A stretch of 64,000 bases of DNA from Bathymodiolus brooksi (Eukaryota > Mollusca > Bivalvia > Mytilida > Modiolidae): assembly GCA_963680875.1 (NCBI GenBank), contig OY804579.1, forward strand, positions 13,159,506 through 13,223,505. The letters are read 5' to 3'. The translations under genes were made by a program, and so were the position numbers. Below are positions 36,401 through 46,400 of the stretch, piece after piece (position 1 is the stretch's first letter; every line of letters begins with the position of its first letter). The notes beneath the pieces were generated by a model, which was given only the letters and a program-made list of their open reading frames with translations, searched no databases and had not been told where the DNA came from.

Positions 36401-38068
36401 CAAATAAAATAGCATCAAAGGGGTAATACATATCTGTAGATCGAAGTCAAATAAAATAGCATCAAAGGGGTAATACATATCTGTAGATCGAAGTCAAATA
36501 AAATAGCATCAAAGGGGTAATACATATCTGTAGATCGAAGTCAAATAAAATAGCATCAAAGGGGTAATACATATCTGTAGATCGAAGTCAAATAAAATAG
36601 CATCAAAGGGGTAATACATATCTGTAGATCGAAGTCAAATAAAATAGCATCAAAGGGGTAATACATATCTGTAGATCGAAGTCAAATAAAATAGCATCAA
36701 AGGGGTAATACATATCTGTAGATCGAAGTCAAATAAAATAGCATCAAAGGGGTAATACATATCTGTAGATCGAAGTCAAATAAAATAGCATCAAAGGGGT
36801 AATACATATCTGTAGATCGAAGTCAAATAAAATAGCATCAAAGGGGTAATACATATCTGTAGATCGAAGTCAAATAAAATAGCATCAAAGGGGTAATACA
36901 TATCTGTAGATCGAAGTCAAATAAAATAGCATCAAAGGGGTAATACATATCTGTAGATCGAAGTCAAATAAAATAGCATCAAAGGGGTAATACATATCTG
37001 TAGATCGAAGTCAAATAAAATAGCATCAAAGGGGTAATACATATCTGTAGATCGAAGTCAAATAAAATAGCATCAAAGGGGTAATACATATCTGTAGATC
37101 GAAGTCAAATAAAATAGCATCAAAGGGGTAATACATATCTGTAGATCGAAGTCAAATAAAATAGCATCAAAGGGGTAATACATATCTGTAGATCAAAGGG
37201 GTAATACATATCTGTAGATCAAAGGGGTAATACATATCTGTAGATCGAAGTCAAATAAAATAGCATCAAAGGGGTAATACATATCTGTAGATCGAAGTCA
37301 AATAAAATAGCATCAAAGGGGTAATACATATCTGTAGATCGAAGTCAAATAAAATAGCATCAAAGGGGTAATACATATCTGTAGATCGAAGTCAAATAAA
37401 ATAGCATCAAAGGGGTAATACATATCTGTAGATCGAAGTCAAATAAAATAGCATCAAAGGGGTAATACATATCTGTAGATCGAAGTCAAATAAAATAGCA
37501 TCAAAGGGGTAATACATATCTGTAGATCGAAGTCAAATAAAATAGCATCAAAGGGGTAATACATATCTGTAGATCGAAGTCAAATAAAATAGCATCAAAG
37601 GGGTAATACATATCTGTAGATCGAAGTCAAATAAAATAGCATCAAAGGGGTAATACATATCTGTAGATCGAAGTCAAATAAAATAGCATCAAAGGGGTAA
37701 TACATATCTGTAGATCGAAGTCAAATAAAATAGCATCAAAGGGGTAATACATATCTGTAGATCGAAGTCAAATAAAATAGCATCAAAGGGGTAATACATA
37801 TCTGTAGATCGAAGTCAAATGAAATAGCATCAAAGGGGTAATACATATCTGTAGATCGAAGTCAAATGAAATAGCATCAAAGGGGTAATACATATCTGTA
37901 GATCGAAGTCAAATGAAATAGCATCAAAGGGGTAATACATATCTGTAGATCGAAGTCAAATGAAATAGCATCAAAGGGGTAATACATATCTGTAGATCGA
38001 AGTCAAATGAAATAGCATCAAAGGGGTAATACATATCTGTAGATCAAAGGGGTAATACATATCTGTAG
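30426..38068 (+). repeat. 47-bp satellite array, about 162 copies, nearly identical
   Basis: Unit of 47 bp: 'tcaaataaaatagcatcaaa', ggggtaatacatatctgtag, atcgaag. It joins about 12 bp of non-element flank to about 35 bp of the family-P left terminus. Copies are almost all identical. A 'aaatgaaatag' variant forms three solid blocks, of 13 units (from 31978), 8 (from 35132) and 5 (from 37816). Shortened 26-bp units occur in pairs at 34178 and 37191 and singly at 38042. Very low divergence implies recent expansion or efficient homogenisation. Confidence 0.97.
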
Positions 38069-38420
38069 ATCGAAGAAGTACAGACAACAGAACACGCAAC
38101 GATCAACAAAACACTACACAAAAAACTAAAGATCGAGCACGCGTTAAAACCAGTGAGTGCCCTCAGATGTTTAGGAAGGATAAGCAGTTACTGTTGTACA
38201 TGTGGAAACCGCTTGTGTCACTCTAGTTACAAACCCAGTGATATGTCATGAATGAGGAAAGGGCCGGAATATGGAACATATCCGTGTCATTTGTGACAAA
38301 GATATTCCGTAACGGTAAATCAAGCCATGCTGCCGACCGTAACACTTTCGAAGTCATGCCTTAAACTTAACCAATAGTCACCCAGTAGCTGCCTAGTTAT
38401 CAGCAACCCTCTATCAAGGA
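38066..38420 (+). repeat. Family P body following the 47-bp array
   Basis: 'gatcgaagaagtacagacaa', 'ctaaagatcgagcacgcg', 'gtgtcactctagttacaaac', 'gtgtcatttgtgacaaagat', 'ggtaaatcaagccatgctgc' and 'ttatcagcaaccctctatca' follow in family order. The array is therefore an expansion of this copy's left end. Confidence 0.8.
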
Positions 38421-38424
38421 AATA

Positions 38425-38560
38425 CTGATAAGAACCACAATCCGAGTGGAGCGACATGTCTTTTCACGGACTATTGTTTCAGTAAACTAGTACCACAAAA
38501 TCCAACTAATCGTGTTTTATAAGTATAAAGCGGATATTATATGGCGTTAAATAAACGGAG
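38425..38560 (+). repeat. Type 2 SINE 3' fragment
   Basis: 'ccgagtggagcgacatgtct' followed by 'cacggactattgtttcagta' and an end at 'tggcgttaaat' matches the 3' half of the type 2 SINE (compare 42158-42290). The head is missing. Confidence 0.65.
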
Positions 38561-38720
38561 ATGTATAAATATCATTCTTACGCGAAATATTTAGCAGATG
38601 AAATTCACAGTATTTGATTTTTATTTGACTATGAATGAAATATAGATCAGTTATAAAATCATAACCTATTTGAAAGCAAAATTTATTTTTAAGAAACACA
38701 CATTTCAAATTATATTACAG

Positions 38721-40439
38721 ATGGCATCAGAATGGTTTTGTGAACCTTGTCAGAGTGAGGATTTGTCTTCACCAGCAGTTAAATGGTGTACGGAATGTGA
38801 AGAAGCTCTATGTACTGATTGTGAACGATCACATAGGAAGAGTAAAGCATCTAAACACCATACACTCGCTGACCTCGTGTCAGGAAAAACTCTACCTAAA
38901 GTTAAAGTTCAAGACTGCAAACTCCATGATGGTGGACAAAAAATAGATTTATTTTGCATTGACCATGATGAACTGTGTTGCAGAATTTGCATGACAGAGA
39001 ATCATAGATCTTGTTCGAAAGTAGTTCCAATAGATGTCGCGGCAAAAGATGTCAAATCGTCTGCTATGTTATCTCATATTTCGGAACAGGCTGTTAATAT
39101 GACGACTTACTTTGAGGATACTCTTAAAGAAATAACGGAGGAAGATAGGGACATTGATCGACAGGAAAAGGAAGTTACTGATCAAATATCATCTTATAAG
39201 AAACACGTAATCGACTGTGTAGAAGAGGCCGAAAAAATAATAAAATCTGAAATCCAACAGACATGCACACAGAGGAGGGAAAATGTGAAGCAAGTTCAAG
39301 AATGTATGTCGGAATATAAAGACCAAATTGAGAGCTGTACAACTAGTTTACAATCACTATCTGAAAGTGGTTCAAATGAACAACTTTTCTTATTTGCCCA
39401 TCGCTTAAAAATTATATTAGTGGAAAGCGAAAAGGCTTTGGAAGAAAATCACAACTTAATTAAAAGAGAAACAATGTCTTTCACACCAAATAAAGATCTG
39501 ATATCTTCAGAAAATATTCTAGGTCAAATTAACGTGGCAACTAAAGTCAAAGACGATTTACAGTTGTCTTTGCCACGACCTGGTGCTCAGGCGAGTGGCG
39601 GAATTACAGATAGCGTGTCAAATTCAAAAATTAGCACTGTAAAGAAACGACTTGTCTTCGGTTCCAGATTTGAACTTTTGAGGAGTGTTGGTAGCCATCA
39701 AATTAGAGGGATAGCTATAATGGAAGATGGAAACCTTTTGGTGTGTGACCATAACAGCACTTGCGTCCTGGTATATTCTTCAGACGGTAAGTATTTGGAT
39801 AGCTGTAATGTCGGACGATATCCATGGAACATCGCCATTTTAGAAGAAGCAAGCCAGGCCATTGTTTCGTTGACTGGTAATTTAAAACTTGCGAGTGTAA
39901 TAGCAGTATGTGGTCATTTACAATTTATTGACTTAAAAACAATGACTAGCATCAGAGAAATTAAACTGGATTTTGTTCCATTGGCAGTCAATACTATCGG
40001 AAATGAAATAATAATAGGCACTTGGAATAAGGTTCAATATCTAGACAGACATGGTACCTGTAAGAGAGCTATAAATCTGGAACGAAGCAAATATGCCCTC
40101 ACTTATTTACTAGCGGTCAACTCGGATTCAAACGACACCGTATACTACTCAACATCAGAACTTCATCGCATCCGGAAAGACGGGAGACAAATGTTATGTT
40201 TTAATTATATATCTGGTCGCCCTAGGGGAATTTGCTCTGACGATCAGGGTTTTATTTATGTAGCTACAAATAGTGGACAACTTCTGAAATTTTCTCCTGA
40301 AGGAAAACTCTGTGACACACTACTACATGGGAATGAAGGTTATGGAAAACTATGGGCGATATCATTCAACCAGGATTATAAGAAGATGTATATTGCTACA
40401 GATAATGGCAAATTCTTATCTGTATTTGAACTTCAGTAA
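38721..40439 (+). CDS. RING-less TRIM-like protein: two B-boxes, coiled coil, C-terminal propeller-like region
   Basis: A 572-residue frame in one exon. ATG at 38721 directly follows a splice acceptor ('tttcaaattatattacag'), so a 5' non-coding exon probably lies upstream. The in-frame codons from 38670 would be intronic. B-box 1 covers about residues 7-47 (Cys7, 10, 23, 26, 31, 34; His46/47). B-box 2 covers about 66-98 (Cys66, His69, Cys79, His82, Cys87, Cys90, His95, Cys98). A coiled coil spans about 120-260. The C-terminal 270 residues carry spaced 'LRSVGSHQIRGIAI', 'DGNLLVCDHNSTCVLVY' and 'RGICSDDQGFIYVATNSG' motifs typical of NHL-like beta-propellers. There is no RING before B-box 1, so ubiquitin-ligase activity cannot be assumed. 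Such proteins are greatly expanded in bivalves, and roles in signalling or immunity are inferred. Confidence 0.9.
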   Translation: MASEWFCEPCQSEDLSSPAVKWCTECEEALCTDCERSHRKSKASKHHTLADLVSGKTLPKVKVQDCKLHDGGQKIDLFCIDHDELCCRICMTENHRSCSKVVPIDVAAKDVKSSAMLSHISEQAVNMTTYFEDTLKEITEEDRDIDRQEKEVTDQISSYKKHVIDCVEEAEKIIKSEIQQTCTQRRENVKQVQECMSEYKDQIESCTTSLQSLSESGSNEQLFLFAHRLKIILVESEKALEENHNLIKRETMSFTPNKDLISSENILGQINVATKVKDDLQLSLPRPGAQASGGITDSVSNSKISTVKKRLVFGSRFELLRSVGSHQIRGIAIMEDGNLLVCDHNSTCVLVYSSDGKYLDSCNVGRYPWNIAILEEASQAIVSLTGNLKLASVIAVCGHLQFIDLKTMTSIREIKLDFVPLAVNTIGNEIIIGTWNKVQYLDRHGTCKRAINLERSKYALTYLLAVNSDSNDTVYYSTSELHRIRKDGRQMLCFNYISGRPRGICSDDQGFIYVATNSGQLLKFSPEGKLCDTLLHGNEGYGKLWAISFNQDYKKMYIATDNGKFLSVFELQ

Positions 40440-40826
40440 ATGCCTCATTCCCACTATTTTATTTCTTGCCGAGGGAGTCATGTTGGAATTCTGTTTAGTG
40501 TGAAAAGGAGGAACATTTTTAAACCATTCACTGAAACAATTGGGTTGATGTTGTCATTCATTTGTTGAGATACATTCAATTAATGATATTTGATATGATT
40601 TAAGATTGTTATAATTAAAATCTTAGACTTATAATTAATACAATATACACGTTTGAATGATTATTATTATTAAAATGTTATGTCCTCACCTTTAAGGTTT
40701 TTGTCTTAGAGATAAGATAGAGAGGAAGCTGAATCATAGGTCAATGCAATGATATTTAGAAACATCTAAATGTAAAGATGACAAATTAGTCTTGGACACT
40801 TTAAAAAAAGATATGATTACATTTTT
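40440..40826. other. 3' flank of the TRIM-like gene
   Basis: Presumed 3' UTR and short intergenic DNA. No canonical AATAAA is clear close to the stop. Nothing else recognised. Confidence 0.45.
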
Positions 40827-41763
40827 TATGAGTCGGAGTTTCTGCAAAAGCTTGTAAAAGATAAGAAGATTCATGAGGCTAGAGCCTTTAATTTCACATA
40901 CAGGTATATTGATGACGTTTTATCTATCAATAATTCTAGATTTGCAGAATTTCTTCCATTGATATATCCTCCAGAGCTGGAAGTTAAAGAGACCACAGAT
41001 ACAGCTTCGTCCGCATCATTTTTGGACTTATGCCTCGAATTTGACGACAGTGGTCAACTCAGTACTAAAAGTTATGATAAACGGGACGACTTCAATTTTA
41101 AAATCATAAATTTTCCAAACATGTGCAGCAATATACCAGCTTCTCTTGCATAAGGTGTTTACATCTCGCAATTGATTCGCTATGCAAGGGTCAGTAGCAA
41201 TTATTCTGATTTCCTGAAACGTCATCTTCATCTGAGAAACAGGCTACTGGACCAGGGCTATAAAAAGATTCGCCTTATTCGATCTCTTAAAAAGTTTATA
41301 TTCCGATACCAAGATCTTGTCGAAATATATTCCGTCTCTGCAGAAACGATTATAAGCGATGGATTTTCATATAGTGAAATTGTATAAAGATAAAGAAGTC
41401 AAGAAAAATGTCAAAAATATTTTTTTTTATCAATGTGTGACGTAAAAATGTTTTTGACATTTACTTCACTGAATATGGTACTGCTTTGACAACTATTTTA
41501 CCTATTTTGTTCCTGTATTTAAATACTGTTATAGTGACAGCCGGAACCTTTGAACCGTAATGAGAGCGGGAGGTTTGGAGCTTTAAAATCTGATTCAACC
41601 CACCATTTCTTTAGAAATGCCTGTACCAAGTCAGGGTCATTACCGTTTTCACAGTTTTCCGGTTGTTGACTGATTTTGTCTGTTTATATAATTATGAGTT
41701 TTGACTTTCCCTTTGTACGATTGTTCGGAGTTCGGTAATTTTGTTATTACCCTTATTTATTGA
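40827..41763 (+). pseudogene. Reverse-transcriptase element, copy 2, one internal stop
   Basis: The frame opens at 40827 with 'YESEFLQKL' and includes the RT catalytic box 'YRYIDDVLSINN' and 'YPPELEVKETTDTASSASFLDL'. One TAA at 41151-41153 replaces the Tyr codon of 'AYGVYIS'. After it the same frame continues to 41387. The 5' part (fingers and palm start) is missing. The 3' non-coding region matches the other copies down to 'cggtaattttgttattaccc'. This is a dead copy just 3' of the TRIM-like gene. The element class (possibly Penelope-like) is uncertain. Confidence 0.8.
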
Positions 41764-41923
41764 TTTGATTCCTGTGATAGTAATGCTATTTTCTGTTTTT
41801 GTATATTAGTAGATATAAACACTCTGGCTATATAAGGTGAAAATTTGTAAAACAATGTTCAAAGCAAAGAAATTCTGCAATACTGAAATTCTCCATTTTG
41901 TATATAGATTTCTAAAAGAAATG

Positions 41924-42290
41924 TAATGGTTAGCGTGCTCGCCTCGAATGTGGTAGATCGTAGGGTCTAGCCCAGGTCGGGTCAACCCAAAGACTTATAT
42001 AACATTGATATTTGCTACTTCTCCTCCAAGAACGCATAATTAAGGCCACCAAGAACGCATAATTAAGGCCACAAAGAACGCATAATTAAGGCCACCAAGA
42101 GCGCATAATTAAGGAGTATGTTCAAAGACACGTTGTCTCTGAATCAGGATAATGTGTCCGAGTGGAGCGACATGTCTGTCCACGAACATTTGTTTCAGTG
42201 AGATAGCACTATACAGATCCAGTTAAGCATGATGGCATAATACAATGCCGACATCATCACCATTTCATTTGAATATAACTTGTTATCGCC
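41924..42290 (+). mobile_element. tRNA-derived SINE, type 2, with internal 23-bp expansion
   Basis: Head 'aatggttagcgtgctcgcct' with a mutated B-box ('agggtctagccc'), body with four 23-bp units at 42026-42116 ('ccaagaacgcataattaagg'), then 'gtccgagtggagcgacatgt' and 'catcatcaccatttcatttg'. Matches the minus-strand copy at 52238-52612. Confidence 0.75.
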
Positions 42291-42559
42291 ATGATATACC
42301 TGACAAAATGCTCATTCGACGTCAACTGCAAGAACTTTTCAAATGCTGTTTTAAAGCTAATATCAGTCAACAAACTTAATAAGCCATGGATAATTTTAGA
42401 TGCTTGAAACCTGAGGGTTAGTGTCCTTTATTGAGATACCTTAAACAAGTGTACTTGTAAAATTGCAGTTAGTTTAGACCACGGGAAATAGTATCTTTAT
42501 TCCACGACCACTACACAAAGTTTGTTTTTAATCTCCTAAAATTAGACGAGCTTCTCTTG

Positions 42560-42805
42560 GGTAATGCATGATGAATTAGCCAGTCCCGATATATATATAT
42601 ATATTGTTGACATTGCGATTATAAACGTTATAGAAAATCACATGATACACGATGAAGACATAACAAAAATAAAAAGCAAACAAACAAAAAACCACAAGAC
42701 AGAAAATTAAAAGATAAGCAACACGGACCCTACCAAAGATTTGGGATGAATTCATGTGCGTTCGGAGGGCAAGCAGTTCCTGCCTCCCACAAGACACACG
42801 CCATG
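42560..42805 (+). repeat. Diverged family P copy with AT microsatellite
   Basis: An (AT)n run at 42589-42605, then 'aaacgttatagaaaatcaca', an A-rich stretch, 'agataagcaacacggaccct', 'gaattcatgtgcgttcggag' and 'gcagttcctgcctcccacaa'. The element order is kept although divergence is high. Confidence 0.6.
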
Positions 42806-42859
42806 TTATTTATGTAACATACATTGACATACAGTTAAATAAAATGTTCTATCCAATAA

Positions 42860-43160
42860 AATTTTGTGATGTTTATGTTTTAAAGACAAACACTGGTACT
42901 AAAAAGTCAGAATATACATAGTGTTATGTTGAACATTTGTACATAAAGATAAACACAGGGAGAGTACCCAAGTCAGAATAAACACTCTGTTATGTTTGAC
43001 ATGTGTACATAAAGATAAACACAGAAAGAGTACCCAAGTCAGACTAATAAACAATCTGTTATATTTAACATATGTGTGTAAAGACGAACACGGGTACCAA
43101 CTGTCAGAATTACATAATGCTATGTTTTACATTGGTATATAAAGATAAACGTATTTATAC
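42860..43160. repeat. Diverged tandem repeat of about 70-75 bp, four copies
   Basis: Repeated 'tgttatgttgaacatttgta' / 'tgttatgtttgacatgtgta' followed by 'cataaagataaacacag' and 'agtacccaagtcagaat'. Units differ by many substitutions, so the array is old. It lies just 3' of the receptor gene. Confidence 0.7.
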
Positions 43161-43275
43161 ATTATAACTTTGGAAGTCTAGCGAAATGGACCAGAAAACA
43201 GTGTTTGTTTAAAACTAGTAATTTCTGAAAATAGAAAGTTATCTTGTGCCATGCATCAGTATCTCAAATTAGACT

Positions 43276-43481
43276 TCAAATATATTCCAATCGCAATGCT
43301 TCGTGTTTTTTGGGATTTGGTCGTGGTCGTGTGTGCGTACGATCCGGATCTTTCTGTGTGCTGTCGGGGTCATTCCAAACCTTGTGTTTCACCTCTGACC
43401 TGATACAGTACCAAAACAACCCCACTATAATGACAAGTATTAGACAGCTACCAAAGCCTACCAATATCCAAATCCAGAAAT
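43276..43481 (-). CDS. Last exon of the receptor: membrane helix and tail
   Basis: Acceptor 'atttttcag' at 43482-43490, phase 1, then Asp-Phe and a 24-residue hydrophobic helix rich in Ile, Leu, Val and Gly. The tail has His/Lys/Arg and Asp/Pro stretches ('TRPRPNPKKHEALRLEYI') and stops at TGA 43276-43278. The tail has no obvious ITAM or TIR-like motif. Confidence 0.8.
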
Positions 43482-46400
43482 CTGAAAAATGATAAAATAC
43501 AATATTAACTAGAATACAGCATGATGTTCTTGTCGTAACACTATGGGACAATATTGAAACAGGGACTTTATGGACCAGCTGGTTTTATTATCATCTTTTT
43601 CTAATATGCCAATATAATATATATATATATATATATATAATTAGTACCACGATGCGTTTCTGGAATAACCATCATCAGGTAAACTCAAAGTCGAACCATT
43701 AGCAAGAAAAATAATTTAAAAGTAAAGCAAAAGGCATAACAAGATAGCCACAATCGACTAAGGTTACCTATAGATGCCAGAGGGAGGAGAACTTTAGTTT
43801 TATTAATAATTATATTATTTAGGAACTGTATGATCCAAACATAGCCAGAAAACCATTTTAAAATACTCAAATCCATCTCATTAATTCTGATTGATGGAAG
43901 ATTTTTTTAAGAATATATAAGCGAGTTAAACTCCGCCACTAATTAATTGCAGTACCTGTATGAAGCCAGGAAAGTCAGGAGTGGCGTATATGTGTGTTAG
44001 GGGTATCGATTTTACCATTTTCTACGATTGTTCTATTGGATGTTTGAACTATACCAACAATGTTGTATTTTTAGTTTTTTCATTTTATTGGGTACAACTA
44101 GGTATCGTATTATAAATATATGATGTAATACATATCTGTGATATAAAATGTTTTCGGTACTTGATTATATCCATTATCTGACATATTTATATTCGTTGGG
44201 CAATAACTAATTCTGGATTCATTTTATTATATGTCCATGGTTAATTTACTTATTCGACATTTCTCGACAGAATACTACAATCAAATGTTATAACACACAA
44301 CCTTTCAGAGTACTATGTGAAATATATGAAATCAATTTATTCAAATAAGAAAAACAAAATAGCAGGTATGTACGAGTAGTAAGGTACACCATTCCTTCAA
44401 TGATTCATTTGATTGGTTGTTTCAAAATATTTATAAACATTATGAACAATGACAATTGCTTTGTTGTTACAGTTGGCAACGAATCTACCAATATTAAAGA
44501 AGAAGATACTTCAACTTTCAAATATTATAAGTAATGGGCATAAATGAGCCACGTGGAAACCTAGCATATAAACCTATATGATGTATACTGTGACCGTGGA
44601 ATGTATTTGTCTTAGTACTATGTTGGATAGTGTATCGTGTTCATTTACACCTTTCCTACTAATGTACGTACATAGGTTTTCATCCTCGCCATTTGTTTTC
44701 TAAGATTTGCTTATACACTCTAGGTACTCATTGAAGGCTTTCTTAAATATTGCAATCCATTTTACTTCATGAACAATTTGAATCAAATGTGTGCTTGATT
44801 TATATACAAAAATATCTTACCACTATTGCAAATCTTTTTTGTTGCGGTAATATCCTTGGTACCTAAAATATAAAACCAGTTATTAAAGTGTTTGTCATAA
44901 TAATATTAAGCATAATATTATTCGCTAAAAGACAAATAAATCTTGTTTATTAAAGTTTTCAATCGTTGATTTTATTTTGGCTTTTTGAATAATTTTTCCG
45001 ATAATCTGAACCAATCACATTTAGCCTAGAACCAGCAATTATCACGTACGTAAGCATAGAAATGTAAAAAACAAAAATTGAAGAGAACCAGTCAAAACAT
45101 AAATATCCTTATAAAGCGACAACCAGAACATAGTATAACAAATATTCAATGCAGTTGCAGAGTTGAGACAAAGCAATTGCAATAAAGGCGATATAATGCT
45201 CAAATAAAGGTTAGTTTATGTATTTTTTTTTATCTTATGTCTTACAGGCAATACATTAACAGTTATGGTGTTTAAACGTCACTTTCAACAATGTTTCAGT
45301 TATATCGTGGTAGTCAGTTTTATTGTCGGAAGAAACCGGATAACCCGAAGGAAACCACCAATCTGCCAACATTCAATGACAAATCTTCTCATATAAAATT
45401 GATTTGAGCACAATTCGACATGCCGGAATCGAACTCACAACTTTATTGATAATGATCACTGGTTGCATGGTCAGATGTCAATCAATTTACCATACAATTG
45501 AGTGAACGAGGCCACCACAAGGTCAAAAACTGTCTTACATGCTACACGTGTTACTGAAGCTGTTGTAGTCGTCGGTGTTGCTGTTGTTACTACGGAACTT
45601 GTCCTTTTCGGTGTTGTCGTTGTCAATGCTATCAATGTGGCCGGGACCGGTGTTGTTATTACTGATGTTGTCATTGCCGAGCTTGTTGTCGTTGTTGTTG
45701 GTGTTTTTGCCGTCATAGGTATTGTTACGACAGTTGGTTTTTGTGTTGTTGTAGCTAATGTTGTTGTCTTACTTGTTGTCGTTGTTGTTGGTGTTTTTGC
45801 CGTCATAGGTATTGTTACGACAGTTGGTTTTTGTGTTGTTGTAGCTAATGTTGTTGTCTTAGTTGTTGTCGGTGTTGTTGGTGTTTTTGCCGTCATAGGT
45901 ATTGTTACGACAGTTGGTTTTTGTGTTGTTGTAGCTAATGTTGTTGTCTTACTTGTTGTCGATGTTGTTGGTGTTTTTGCCGTCATAGGTATTGTTACGA
46001 CAGTTAGTTTCTGTGTTGTTGTAGCTAATGTTGTTGTCTTAGTTGTTGTCGTTGTTGTTGGTGTTTTTGCCGTCATAGGTATTGTTACGACAGTTGGTTT
46101 CTGTTTTGTTGTCATAGGTATTGCTACTGTAGTTGTTTTCTGTTTTGTTGTTGCTAATATTGTTGTTGGTGTTTTTGTTGTCATAGGTATTGCTACTGTA
46201 GTTGTTTTCAGTTTTGTTGTCATAGGTATTGCTACTGTAGTTGTTTTCAGTTTTGTTATTGCTAATGCTGTTGTTTTCGGTTTTGTTGTTAGTTTTGTTG
46301 TTGCTAATACTGCTGTTTTCTGTTTTGTTGTTGCTAATGCTATTTTTTTCTGTGATGTCGTTGTTTTGAATGCTGTCCTTATTGTCGGTGAACCTACAAT

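Noticed and set aside
30426..38068. Regular short repeats resembling a CRISPR array
   Set aside because: Units are contiguous with no unique spacers, and the genome is eukaryotic.
38670..38720. Upstream in-frame extension of the TRIM-like ORF
   Set aside because: A good splice acceptor ends at 38720 and the Met at 38721 follows it at once, so the extension is probably intron.
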